NCBI GenBank assembly: GCA_002336985.1
Contig: DDFE01000130.1
Coordinates: forward strand, 7,044 to 14,078
Source of the DNA: Sphingomonadales bacterium UBA1936
Lineage (GTDB): Bacteria; Pseudomonadota; Alphaproteobacteria; Sphingomonadales; Sphingomonadaceae
Reading direction: 5' to 3'
Length of the DNA: 7,035 nucleotides
The translations under genes were made by a program, and so were the position numbers. Of the stretch, positions 1-6,355 are shown piece after piece (the stretch's first letter is position 1; the number at the start of each line of letters is the position of its first letter). The notes beneath the pieces are model-generated. The model had not been told where the DNA came from and did no database searches. It saw only the letters and a list, made by a program, of their open reading frames with translations.

Positions 1-866
1 TTGTCGCGGTCGAGTTCGGCAACGATCAGCCGGTCGTTGCCGGTCGCCAGATCGCGCAGGCGCAACTGGGTCTGTGTGCCACGGCGCATGGCATAGGCCA
101 GCAGCTTCCCATCGGGTGACGGCAGAGGACGAAAGAACGCTTCCTTGTCGGCGCCGCGTGATCCGGGGCCCGCGATCAATATGGTCTCGACGCCTGTCCT
201 CAGGTCACGGCGGACGATTGTCCATGGCGTAATCGCATCATCGACGGGCGCGGCATTCTGACGCGCGAAATAAAGATAGCGCCCATCGCGAGTGGCCTCC
301 GCACCGAGTGTGCTATGACGGTCCTTGCCGTCCTTGACCGGCACCACCAGCGTTGCGCCGCCGGTGAGATCGTAACGCCACAATTCGTAATTGTTCAGGT
401 CGGCGCGAAACCGGCTGACGAAGACCGACTTGCCGTCGGTGCTCCATGCGGGAGAGGTGAGCACGGTATCGTCGTCGCCGAAGCTGACCTGGCGTGCGTT
501 GCTCCCATCCGGCCGGGCGATCCACAGGTTCTCGGCACCCGACCGGTCGCTGACGAACGCGATCATGCCGCCATCGGGTGCGAACGCGGGCTGCGCGTCG
601 AACCCAATGCCGCCCGAAATGCGCGTGGCGCGACCGCCGGTCGCCGCCATGGAATAGAGATCGCCGAGCAGGTCGAATACGATCGTGCGGCCGTCGGGGG
701 AGATGTCGAGCGACATCCATGTCCCGGTCGTCGTCGTAAACCGCAATTGCCGCGCCGGCTTGATCGGCAGTGTCTGCCCCGCGGGCTGTTGCGGCCGTGT
801 GTCCTGCGCCTGAGCGACCGAGGCCAGCAGCGCGAGCGCCGTCGCCGCAATCGCGCCCGGCCGCAT
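1..866 (-). CDS. TolB-like beta-propeller amidohydrolase family protein (N-terminal part; C-terminus beyond window)
   Basis: The 288 visible codons begin with a Sec signal peptide (about residues 1-20, hydrophobic and ending in VAQA before QD), so the protein is exported. The mature N-terminus has the block GTWMSLDISPDGRTIVFDLLG (about 48-68). PD40/TolB-type blades follow: FAPDGGMIAFVSDRSGAENLW (95-115), WSTDGKSVFVSR (141-152), ATRDGRYLYFAR (191-202) and PSPDGKLLAYAMRR (249-262). In proteins I know with this opening, the propeller leads into a C-terminal metal-dependent amidohydrolase domain, total length about 1000 residues. That domain is not visible here, so catalytic competence cannot be judged. 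The start codon shares one base with the stop of the upstream gene (TGATG). No good Shine-Dalgarno precedes it, which points to re-initiation after the upstream gene. It is the last visible gene of the leftward operon. The substrate is unknown; peptides or amides are a guess from the superfamily. Confidence 0.85.
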   Translation of the reverse strand, partial: MRPGAIAATALALLASVAQAQDTRPQQPAGQTLPIKPARQLRFTTTTGTWMSLDISPDGRTIVFDLLGDLYSMAATGGRATRISGGIGFDAQPAFAPDGGMIAFVSDRSGAENLWIARPDGSNARQVSFGDDDTVLTSPAWSTDGKSVFVSRFRADLNNYELWRYDLTGGATLVVPVKDGKDRHSTLGAEATRDGRYLYFARQNAAPVDDAITPWTIVRRDLRTGVETILIAGPGSRGADKEAFFRPLPSPDGKLLAYAMRRGTQTQLRLRDLATGNDRLIVAELDRD

Positions 867-2104
867 CACGGCGTGACGGGTTTGGGAGCGTAGCGGCGCT
901 GCAACTCGGTTTGCCGCGTCGTGATGCCGACCTGTTTTCCCTCGACGATGACCGCGACGGTGCCGGACGACGGTTCGAACGGGTCACCGTCCCAGACCAC
1001 CAGATCTGCGGCGGCACCGGGGGCGAGTGTTGCCGCGCGTCCGCCCCATATCGCGGCAGCGTTGATCGTAACCGCGCGCAGGGCGTCGATCTTCGACATG
1101 CCGTTGCTGACTGCCAGTCCCGCGCCCTCGCGCATGACCAGCCCCGCGTTATAGTTCTGCTCGATCACCCCGCCGACCAGGCCGAATGCCACGGTAACCC
1201 CGGCTTTCGTCAGGATCGCCGCATTGTCCTGTCGCGCGCCGAGCTGATCAAACGTGACGGGCAAATTAGCCAGCGGATCTAGAACGACGGGAATGTGCGC
1301 GACGGCAAGCACGTCGGCGGCTCGCCATGCTTCCGTGCCGCCGACGATCACGACCTTTACCCGGTATTGCGCCGCCAGTTTTACCGTCTGACGAATGTCG
1401 CTTTCGCGATGCGTGACGATGGCGAGCGGCATCGCGCCGGCCAGCACGCGCCGCATGGCCGCGAGGTCGCGCCGGTTGAGCAGGGGCTTCTCGCCCGTCA
1501 CCGGTGTCGGGCTTTGCGCTTCGTCGAGGGCGGCCCGCAACAGGCTCCATTGCGCCCCGCGCGAATCCGCTCCCTTGTCCCATGCGCCGCCGCCGATGAC
1601 GGCGAACATCGCTGCCTGCGCCTTGTCGAGAATGTCCGCCCCGGCGCGCAGCCGCGTCATCGCCGCCATGCCAGAAAATGGCGCGACGCTCGAAGGGCCG
1701 GGGAAGCTGAGCGTCCGGGTAAGGCCATCGGCGCGTGCGAGGTCGACGAGTGTCGAATTGCCGTTGAGTGCATAGGACACGTCGAACGCCGGTCCCACAT
1801 CCTCGCTTACCGATGCGGTGTCGCGTGTGTCGTTGGCGGAGGAAACCTCGGTCAGGCCCACCTGCGTCGCGGCATTGATGAAGCCCGGCGTCACCGGTTT
1901 GCCTGCGGCGTCGATCACCGTTGCACCCGCCGGAACGGCGCCGCGAGCCGTGACCGACACGATATTTCCGGCGTCGATGACGATAGTTGCGTCGCGCACG
2001 GGCGTTGCCGATGTCAGCGTCCAGGCCTCTGCATGGACGATCGCGATCGGCGCTGCGGCGGCGGGTGCCGCTGCTGCGGCCAGCATAAATGCGAGCATTC
2101 TCAT
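866..2104 (-). CDS. exported amidohydrolase-fold protein lacking most metal ligands
   Basis: 412 residues with a very Ala-rich signal peptide (about 1-19). The fold is recognisable. There is an N-terminal small beta domain (TLTSATPVRDATIVIDAGNIVSV, 29-51), the strand-1 region KPVTPGFINAATQVGL (69-84), and the family's C-terminal block ALRAVTINAAAIWG...TLAPGAAADLVVWDGDPFE (341-377). The usual DxHTH metal motif reads NAATQ (77-81), so both histidines are replaced, by Ala79 and Gln81. The position corresponding to the FHHATEAY histidines of the neighbouring gene reads IVGGTEAW (253-260). The usual late Asp after strand 8 is absent (VAFGLVGG, 305-312). One candidate ligand, His232 in THRES, remains. 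It is therefore probably not a classical binuclear hydrolase. Alternatives are a scaffold or binding partner, or an enzyme with a rearranged site. I recall similar ligand-poor proteins annotated as amidohydrolases in sphingomonads, always uncharacterised. It overlaps its upstream neighbour by ATGA and the downstream gene by one base. A second in-frame ATG lies two codons in, at 2098. Confidence 0.88.
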   Translation of the reverse strand: MRMLAFMLAAAAAPAAAAPIAIVHAEAWTLTSATPVRDATIVIDAGNIVSVTARGAVPAGATVIDAAGKPVTPGFINAATQVGLTEVSSANDTRDTASVSEDVGPAFDVSYALNGNSTLVDLARADGLTRTLSFPGPSSVAPFSGMAAMTRLRAGADILDKAQAAMFAVIGGGAWDKGADSRGAQWSLLRAALDEAQSPTPVTGEKPLLNRRDLAAMRRVLAGAMPLAIVTHRESDIRQTVKLAAQYRVKVVIVGGTEAWRAADVLAVAHIPVVLDPLANLPVTFDQLGARQDNAAILTKAGVTVAFGLVGGVIEQNYNAGLVMREGAGLAVSNGMSKIDALRAVTINAAAIWGGRAATLAPGAAADLVVWDGDPFEPSSGTVAVIVEGKQVGITTRQTELQRRYAPKPVTP

Positions 2105-3531
2105 TGCTGCACCGCCCGGCGTCCGAGCTCGAAATCGGATATGGGGCTAGCGGGCGGCGCATTGCGATCCGAAGCGATCGCACCATCGATCAGCACGAGA
2201 TCCGTCTTGGTATAGATGCTGAACGGATCGCCCGACCATAGCACGACATCGGCATTGTAGCCGGGTGCAAGCGTGCCGATCCGGTTGCCGAGACCCAGCA
2301 CCTTTGCCGGATTGCTGGTTATCCAGCGGACCATGCGTTCGGGGGGGATGTCGATGCCCATCCGTCGCCCTGCGCCGGCGGCCTTCGCCGCCTCGATGTT
2401 CAACCGCTGGCCCGATGCCGGTGAGTCAGAGTGCATCGTCACGCAAACGCCCGCCCTGTCGAGCATCGGCGCGTTCGCCCGAACGGCGTCCTGCGCCTCC
2501 ATCTTGAATCCCCACCAGTCGCCCCAGACCGCGGCACAAGTGTCGGCCTCACGCAACATCGCGGGAATCTTGTAGGCCTCGGTCGCGTGGTGAAAGGCTG
2601 TGACGTGGAAGCCGAATTCCCGCGCCATTTCCATCATGCGGGCCAGATCGTCCGCGCGATAGCAATGCATGTTGAGGCGCAGGTCCCCGGCCATGATCCC
2701 GGCCAGCGCTTCGCGCTTCATGTCGGCGGGACGGCCGGGAGTTGGCCCTTTACGCGGACCCGGTTTGCCGTCCGGACCGACCCAGTCGCGCAACACGTCC
2801 TGCGCGTCGGTGAACGCCTTTCGCATATAGGTCATGACGCCCTGACGGCTGGTCGGGCCGCGATGGGTCGATGCGCCATTTTCCTTGGGGTTTTCGCCGC
2901 ACGCCATCTTGAAGCCGTGGGGTGCGTCCGGAAATTTCATCGCCGCGACGGTGGTTGCGCGGACCGGCTTCAGCGTGACCGCACGACCGCCGAAAATCGG
3001 GCTCGACCCGGGCAGGACCTGGACCGTCGTCACGCCGTTCTTCAGCGCGCGGGAGAATGCCATGTCCTGCGGGTTCACCGCGGTTTCGATCCAGGTGTCG
3101 GCGACATTGACGTCGCTGCTTTCGGCGACGTCGCCTGCTTCACGGTCGATGGTCGTCAGCGGAAGAACGTAAGTTCCGTCATGGGTGTGGACGTCGATGA
3201 CACCCGGGGTGATCCATCGGCCGCGCGCATCGATCTCGCGGACGCCGCCGGGGTTTGCGATGTTACGACCGACCGCAGAGATCTTTCCATCATGGATCAG
3301 GACATCCCCGTCGTCGATACGACCGCCCGCACCATCGAGCACGGTCGCGTGACGGAAGAGGATGTCGGTGCGCGGGCCGGGCGTGTAGGTGCTGGGAAAC
3401 GGATCGACGAGCCAGGGCGCAACCTGCGCGGGCGTTGCAGTCGGCGGTGAATTCGTCGCCGCGACCGATGTGGTGCACAGCGATGTGCCGAGTGCGCCCG
3501 TAATTGCCCATCGCATCCGGTGACCGATCAT
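2101..3531 (-). CDS. exported metal-dependent amidohydrolase, complete active site
   Basis: 476 residues from the ATG at 3531. A signal peptide is visible at about 1-25 (MIGHRMRW, then a hydrophobic stretch ending TTSVAA), so the enzyme should act in the periplasm. Superfamily landmarks occur in order: an N-terminal beta domain with TVLDGAGG; WITPGVIDVHTHDG with His115 and His117; GFKMACGENPKENG (206-219), in which Lys208 may be the bridging lysine; LNMHC with His289; AFHHATEAYKIP with His314/His315; TMHSDSP with Asp369; and the closing block ITSNPAKVLGLGNRIGTLAPGYNADVVLWSGDPF. A complete ligand set predicts an active metallohydrolase of the imidazolonepropionase/prolidase-like type, but the substrate cannot be assigned. 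I chose this start because it forms an ATGA overlap with the upstream gene's stop, has AGGGGA five bases upstream, and begins directly with the signal peptide. An upstream in-frame start at 3561 would put ten residues in front of it. The gene also overlaps the next one by ATGA. Confidence 0.9.
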   Translation of the reverse strand: MIGHRMRWAITGALGTSLCTTSVAATNSPPTATPAQVAPWLVDPFPSTYTPGPRTDILFRHATVLDGAGGRIDDGDVLIHDGKISAVGRNIANPGGVREIDARGRWITPGVIDVHTHDGTYVLPLTTIDREAGDVAESSDVNVADTWIETAVNPQDMAFSRALKNGVTTVQVLPGSSPIFGGRAVTLKPVRATTVAAMKFPDAPHGFKMACGENPKENGASTHRGPTSRQGVMTYMRKAFTDAQDVLRDWVGPDGKPGPRKGPTPGRPADMKREALAGIMAGDLRLNMHCYRADDLARMMEMAREFGFHVTAFHHATEAYKIPAMLREADTCAAVWGDWWGFKMEAQDAVRANAPMLDRAGVCVTMHSDSPASGQRLNIEAAKAAGAGRRMGIDIPPERMVRWITSNPAKVLGLGNRIGTLAPGYNADVVLWSGDPFSIYTKTDLVLIDGAIASDRNAPPASPISDFELGRRAVQQ

Positions 3532-4124
3532 GCCCGTCCCCTGTTGAACCGGCGCATCCATTGCACCAGATCCTGGTCAGGATGGTTGGCAAGGATCGCG
3601 CGCAGCGTCTCCGGCTTTTCGTCCTGACCGAGTTTGAACTTGCCCGTCACCTTTGTCACGGTGGCGCGAAAGCCGACGATGGCGTCCAGCATCGCGGCAT
3701 AGCGCGGCCCCAGCTCTTCTTTTCGCCAGCCGCTGCCGTCGGCAACCGCATCGGTCAGCATGTCGAGCGCGGCTTCCGTGCGGTCGGGCTCGAACAGGAT
3801 TTCGGTCTCCACGCGCAACTGTGCATAGTTCCACGTCGGTGCCCAGGTGCGTGATCCCGCATGTTCCGGCGAGACGTAGCTGCTCGGCCCGGAAAACAGG
3901 ATGGTTGCGCGAGACGATTGCGAAAGGCCGGCAAACAGCGGATTGCGGCGCGCCATGTGCCCGACCAGGCAGATCAGCGATCCTGCTTCGTCGTATTCGC
4001 CGAGCAATGGCAACAGGCTGTATTGTTCGGCCCGCATGCCTTCGCCACCAACCCATGCCAGCGGATATTCGCGAATGAGATCGCGGACATCTTCGACGCC
4101 GTACTGTTCGAAAATATCGCTCAC
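3528..4124 (-). CDS. PaiB-like FMN-binding protein (FMN_bind_2 family)
   Basis: 198 residues from a GTG start at 4124. Family marks are the N-terminal YGVEDVRDLIREYPLAWV, then LICLVGHMARRNPLF (GHMARRN about 55-61), ILFSGPSSYVSPEHAG (77-86 core), WAPTWNYAQLRVE (PTWNY 96-100) and the C-terminal TGKFKLGQDEKPE (KFKLGQ 162-167). These match PaiB, a split-barrel flavin-binding protein described in Bacillus as a negative transcriptional regulator. Whether members like this one regulate transcription or have a redox or flavin role is not established. There is no signal peptide, so it is cytoplasmic, unlike the rest of its operon. Start choice: GTG 4124 lies where the family normally begins and has GGA seven bases upstream. 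ATG at 4151 would add nine residues with unusually AT-rich third positions and an AGGA too close to be useful. TTG at 4199 is less likely still. It heads the leftward operon, divergent from the MocR-type gene, and its stop overlaps the next start (ATGA). The start is uncertain; the family is fairly secure. Confidence 0.87.
   Translation of the reverse strand: MSDIFEQYGVEDVRDLIREYPLAWVGGEGMRAEQYSLLPLLGEYDEAGSLICLVGHMARRNPLFAGLSQSSRATILFSGPSSYVSPEHAGSRTWAPTWNYAQLRVETEILFEPDRTEAALDMLTDAVADGSGWRKEELGPRYAAMLDAIVGFRATVTKVTGKFKLGQDEKPETLRAILANHPDQDLVQWMRRFNRGRA
3537..3542 (-). promoter_or_regulatory. ribosome binding site deciding the amidohydrolase start at 3531
   Basis: AGGGGA on the minus strand ends five bases before the ATG at 3531, inside the end of the PaiB-like gene. 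It supports the downstream start over the in-frame codon at 3561. Confidence 0.6.
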
Positions 4125-4162
4125 GCCATCATCCGTTTCACCAAAACCCATATCCTGGAGAG

Positions 4163-4192
4163 ATATTTCTGCGGCGCTTGGTTCGGCGGCAA
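4163..4192 (-). promoter_or_regulatory. candidate promoter for the leftward operon
   Basis: On the minus strand, TTGCCG (4192-4187) is followed after 18 bases by AAATAT (4168-4163), a weak sigma-70-like pair upstream of the GTG start at 4124. The -35-like hexamer lies inside the spacer of the inverted repeat at 4177-4200. This is pattern matching only. The match is poor at the -10, so treat it as tentative. Confidence 0.25.
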
Positions 4193-4200
4193 GCACCAAG
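4177..4200. promoter_or_regulatory. inverted repeat CTTGGT-N12-ACCAAG, candidate operator
   Basis: Perfect six-base arms at 4177-4182 and 4195-4200 have centres 18 bp apart, in the divergent intergenic region upstream of the PaiB-like gene. A further ACCAA lies at 4218-4222 in direct orientation, 23 bp from the right arm, and CTTGG recurs at 4257-4261. MocR-type regulators such as GabR bind spaced repeats in the promoter regions they control, so these copies are candidate sites for the adjacent regulator. Six-base arms can arise by chance. Confidence 0.35.
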
Positions 4201-4230
4201 AGTTAAATTCGGGATGGACCAACGTTCCCA

Positions 4231-4259
4231 TTGCCACTCCGGAGTGCAAATCGTAACTT
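4231..4259 (+). promoter_or_regulatory. candidate sigma-70-type promoter of the MocR-type gene
   Basis: TTGCCA (4231-4236, five of six bases matching TTGACA) is separated by 17 bases from TAACTT (4254-4259, three of six matching TATAAT). Transcription would start near 4266 and leave a leader of roughly 35 bases before the ATG at 4300. The spacer contains the palindrome at 4235-4246, so a protein bound there would block this promoter. Confidence 0.4.
4235..4246. promoter_or_regulatory. 12-bp perfect palindrome CACTCCGGAGTG, candidate operator
   Basis: CACTCC/GGAGTG is a perfect, loopless palindrome bordered by TTGC on the left and CAA on the right, so the symmetry extends to TTGC/GCAA if one base slips. 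It lies between the candidate -35 and -10 of the rightward promoter, a classic position for a repressor or autoregulatory site. No T-run follows, so it is not a terminator. Which protein would bind is unknown; the adjacent MocR-type protein is the obvious candidate. Confidence 0.45.
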
Positions 4260-4299
4260 GGCCCCTTCATCGGCAAAAATTTCAGGGCAAACAAGATCC

Positions 4300-5787
4300 A
4301 TGCTGCGTCCGTGGAAAGTCAGTCTCGGGGACCGCATCGAACAGTCGAAGTCTGTTCCTGTCTATATGCAGATCATCCAGGCGCTCATCCGCGACATCGA
4401 GCGCGGACGCCTGGTTTCGGGTACATTCCTGCCGAGCAGCCGCGAACTGGCGGACGCGCTCAACGTCAACCGCAAGACCGTGGTGCTGGCGTATGAAGAC
4501 CTGATCGCGCAGGGCTGGCTGTCGTCTGCGGGAACCCGCGGCACCATGGTTTCGACGTCGCTGCCAGAGCCCGCCCGTGGCGCAGCGGGCCGCGTGCAAT
4601 CTTCCAGTGACGAGCACGGCGTGACAGCCGATTATCACTTTGCGGCGCCGCCGGAACGGCCTTTGGCACTTCCGGGCGGGAACGGGCCGAAGCTTGACGA
4701 AGGGACGCCCGATGGCCGGCTTTTCCCTGCAGAATTGCTGGCGCGTGCCTTTCGTTCGGCGACGCAGCGCGCCTCGCGCGACAATCGCCTGCAGTATCGC
4801 GATCCCCGGGGTTCGGAAGGATTGCGTGAAAGCATAGCAGTCATGCTGAAGACTCAGCGCGGCCTGCCCGTTACCGCCAGGAACATCTGCATCACGCGCG
4901 GAAGCCAGAACGGAATTTTCATGGCGGCGCAGGTGCTCATCAGTCCCGGGGATGCCGTCATCGTCGAGGCGCTGACCTATGAACCCGCTGTCGCTGCCTT
5001 TGCGGCGTGCGGCGCGAAGATCGTGAGTGTCGGGCTCGATGGCGAAGGCATGGATATCGATGCCGTGGAACAGGCGTGCCGACGCCACGCGGTCCGGGCC
5101 GTGTTCGTCACGCCCCACCATCAGTTTCCCACGACCGTCGCCCTGCGTCCGGAACGCCGCCTTCGCCTGATCGAGCTTGCCCGGCAGTTCGGCTTTGCGA
5201 TCGTCGAGGACGATTACGACCATGAATTTCACTTCGAATCCCAGCCGCTGCTGCCGATGGCCGGCTATGCGCCCAGCCGCGTCATCTATGTCGGATCGCT
5301 GTCGAAGCTGCTGCTCCCCGCCCTTCGCATCGGATATATCGCCGCTCCTGAAGAAGTAATCGATGCGGTCGCGCACCGCGTCTCGCTGATTGACGGCATG
5401 GGCAACACGCTGACCGAGGATACCGCGACCGAACTAATCACCAGCGGCGAATTGCGGCGCCACGCGCGCAAGGTGCGGCAGGTCTATGCAAAACGCCGCG
5501 AGACATTTGCGGTGGCGCTCGATCATTCGCTCGGCGACCTGGTGGACTATGCGATGCCCGATGGAGGACTCGCATTCTGGCTGCGCTTCCGGAATCCCGC
5601 GGATCTCGATCGTGTCGAAAAACGCGGTCCCGAACACGGATTGCGGTTCGCGCCATCAGCATCCTTCATGACGAGTCCGGATGCCGAGCGGGGCCTTCGT
5701 GTCGGATTCGCGAGCCTTACCGAGCATGAGGCGCAAAGTGCGCTCGGTGTCCTCGCATCGGCCGCGCGCCCCTTGGACCAGTCATAA
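4300..5787 (+). CDS. MocR/GntR-family regulator with PLP-dependent aminotransferase-like domain
   Basis: 495 residues. An N-terminal GntR winged helix (about 19-85) reads VPVYMQIIQALIRDIERGRLVSG...LPSSRELADALNVNRKTVVLAYEDLIAQGWL. A linker of about 45 residues leads to a fold-type-I aminotransferase domain from about 130. Visible landmarks are DEGTPDGRLFP (133 onward), YRDPRG (166-171), TPHHQFPT (271-278), EDDYDHEF with Asp304 and Tyr306 as likely PLP contacts, the Schiff-base lysine Lys336 in YVGSLSKLLLPALRIGY, and Arg467 in GLRVGF, where the family binds a substrate carboxylate. The site is intact, so PLP binding is expected. MocR proteins such as GabR and PdxR use PLP plus an amino compound, or PLP itself, as the signal. 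The glycine usual after HQFPT is Thr279 here, a small deviation. The ATG at 4300 was chosen because upstream TTG codons (4231, 4258) fall in the likely promoter; its ribosome site is weak (AGGG, 12 bases away). Probable target: its own gene and the divergent operon. I cannot name its effector. Confidence 0.92.
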   Translation: MLRPWKVSLGDRIEQSKSVPVYMQIIQALIRDIERGRLVSGTFLPSSRELADALNVNRKTVVLAYEDLIAQGWLSSAGTRGTMVSTSLPEPARGAAGRVQSSSDEHGVTADYHFAAPPERPLALPGGNGPKLDEGTPDGRLFPAELLARAFRSATQRASRDNRLQYRDPRGSEGLRESIAVMLKTQRGLPVTARNICITRGSQNGIFMAAQVLISPGDAVIVEALTYEPAVAAFAACGAKIVSVGLDGEGMDIDAVEQACRRHAVRAVFVTPHHQFPTTVALRPERRLRLIELARQFGFAIVEDDYDHEFHFESQPLLPMAGYAPSRVIYVGSLSKLLLPALRIGYIAAPEEVIDAVAHRVSLIDGMGNTLTEDTATELITSGELRRHARKVRQVYAKRRETFAVALDHSLGDLVDYAMPDGGLAFWLRFRNPADLDRVEKRGPEHGLRFAPSASFMTSPDAERGLRVGFASLTEHEAQSALGVLASAARPLDQS

Positions 5788-5858
5788 AGGCAAAACTGGA
5801 TGTTTTTCCGGGTCCTGTGCAGGGGAACAACCCATCCGGGAGAATAGGGAGAACCATC
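5788..5858 (+). other. 71-bp gap after the MocR-type gene
   Basis: No GC-rich stem followed by a T-run is present, so readthrough from the regulator into the next genes is possible. The stretch holds a weak A-rich stem (AAAAC/GTTTT, 5792-5806), a short CCTG/CAGG repeat (5814-5823) and two TCCGGG copies 28 bp apart (5807-5812, 5835-5840). I could not find a convincing promoter. Confidence 0.4.
5846..5852 (+). promoter_or_regulatory. ribosome binding site of the small exported protein
   Basis: AGGGAGA ends six bases before the ATG at 5859, a strong site. It fixes the start there rather than at upstream in-frame codons from 5817, which would put extra residues before the signal peptide. Confidence 0.7.
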
Positions 5859-6344
5859 ATGAAGATCGTATTCGGAATGGCGCTGGCGGTATCGCTGCTA
5901 GCTTCTGCCGCGTCCGCGCAGACTGCTGCACCGGCTCCAGCCAAACCGGCCGCCGAAGCGCCCTGGCCGGAAGCCTGGTTCGAAATCTTCAAACTGGCCC
6001 CCGGCAAGCAGGAAGATTTTATCCGGCGTATCGCCCGTGCCGATCAGGTATCGGCAGTGGCCGGGCAGCCGCCTATCCAGATATTCGTGCATCAGGATGG
6101 CGACGACTGGGACGTCCTGCTGTTCAAACCGGTGACCGGCTTCAAGCCTACGCCTGCGCAACAGGCGGCGATGGATGCCAAGCGCAAGGAACTGCACATG
6201 GAAAGCGGTCCGGCCTATTTCCTCGCAATCCGCGAGACGATCGCATCGCACACCGATAGCAAGGCTTACGGCCCGCTGAGCGCAGCGCAGTGGCTTGCGA
6301 AACTCGATAAATGGCGTGCGGACAATCCAAAGCCAGGCAAATAG
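5859..6344 (+). CDS. small exported protein of unknown function, possible dimeric alpha/beta-barrel fold
   Basis: 161 residues. A clean Sec signal peptide (about 1-20, MKIVFGMALAVSLLASAASA before QT) is followed by an Ala/Pro-rich linker (22-36) and one compact domain of about 120 residues. The domain alternates predicted strands and helices: WFEIFKLAPGKQEDFIRRIARADQ, then PIQIFVHQDGDDWDVLLFKPV, then a charged helix, and ends with a Trp-rich helical tail (SAAQWLAKLDKWRAD). The strand-helix-strand pattern with PGKQEDF and DWDVLLF resembles ABM/NIPSNAP-like ferredoxin-fold proteins, but I do not recognise a specific family and propose no reaction. No metal-binding cluster or cysteine is present. 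It follows the MocR-type gene by 71 bp and lies 11 bp before the YtcJ-type amidohydrolase, so it is probably co-transcribed with that enzyme and shares the envelope. A small accessory or product-binding role is only a guess. Confidence 0.85.
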   Translation: MKIVFGMALAVSLLASAASAQTAAPAPAKPAAEAPWPEAWFEIFKLAPGKQEDFIRRIARADQVSAVAGQPPIQIFVHQDGDDWDVLLFKPVTGFKPTPAQQAAMDAKRKELHMESGPAYFLAIRETIASHTDSKAYGPLSAAQWLAKLDKWRADNPKPGK

Positions 6345-6355
6345 GCGAAGCGGTT

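Noticed and set aside
313..1017. Long open frames antisense or out of frame to the TolB-type gene (for example 313-1017 minus, 315-893 plus)
   Set aside because: They are Arg/Ala/Pro-rich shadows typical of GC-rich DNA. The frame ending at 866 carries a signal peptide and repeated PD40 motifs, so it is the real gene.
1266..2215. Two 306-residue open frames overlapping the ligand-depleted amidohydrolase (1266-2186 minus, 1295-2215 plus)
   Set aside because: Both have low-complexity Arg/Cys/His-rich composition and no recognisable motif. The frame at 866-2104 has a clear fold signature and overlaps its neighbours properly.
2431..3450. 339-residue plus-strand open frame antisense to the intact amidohydrolase
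   Set aside because: No family motif and shadow-like composition. It lies entirely inside a gene with a complete set of amidohydrolase landmarks.
3517..3523. Lipoprotein signal in the intact amidohydrolase (Cys19 near the hydrophobic stretch)
   Set aside because: The residues before the cysteine (TSL) do not fit a lipobox, which needs a small residue directly before Cys, and a normal signal-peptidase I site follows at about residue 25.
4282..5376. 364-residue minus-strand open frame antisense to the MocR-type gene
   Set aside because: No motifs or sensible start context; fully covered by a gene with winged-helix and PLP-lysine motifs.
5792..5823. Possible terminator or attenuator after the MocR-type gene (AAAAC/GTTTT stem, CCTG/CAGG repeat)
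   Set aside because: The first stem has a single G-C pair and the second is four base pairs with no T-run after it, so neither is a convincing intrinsic terminator.
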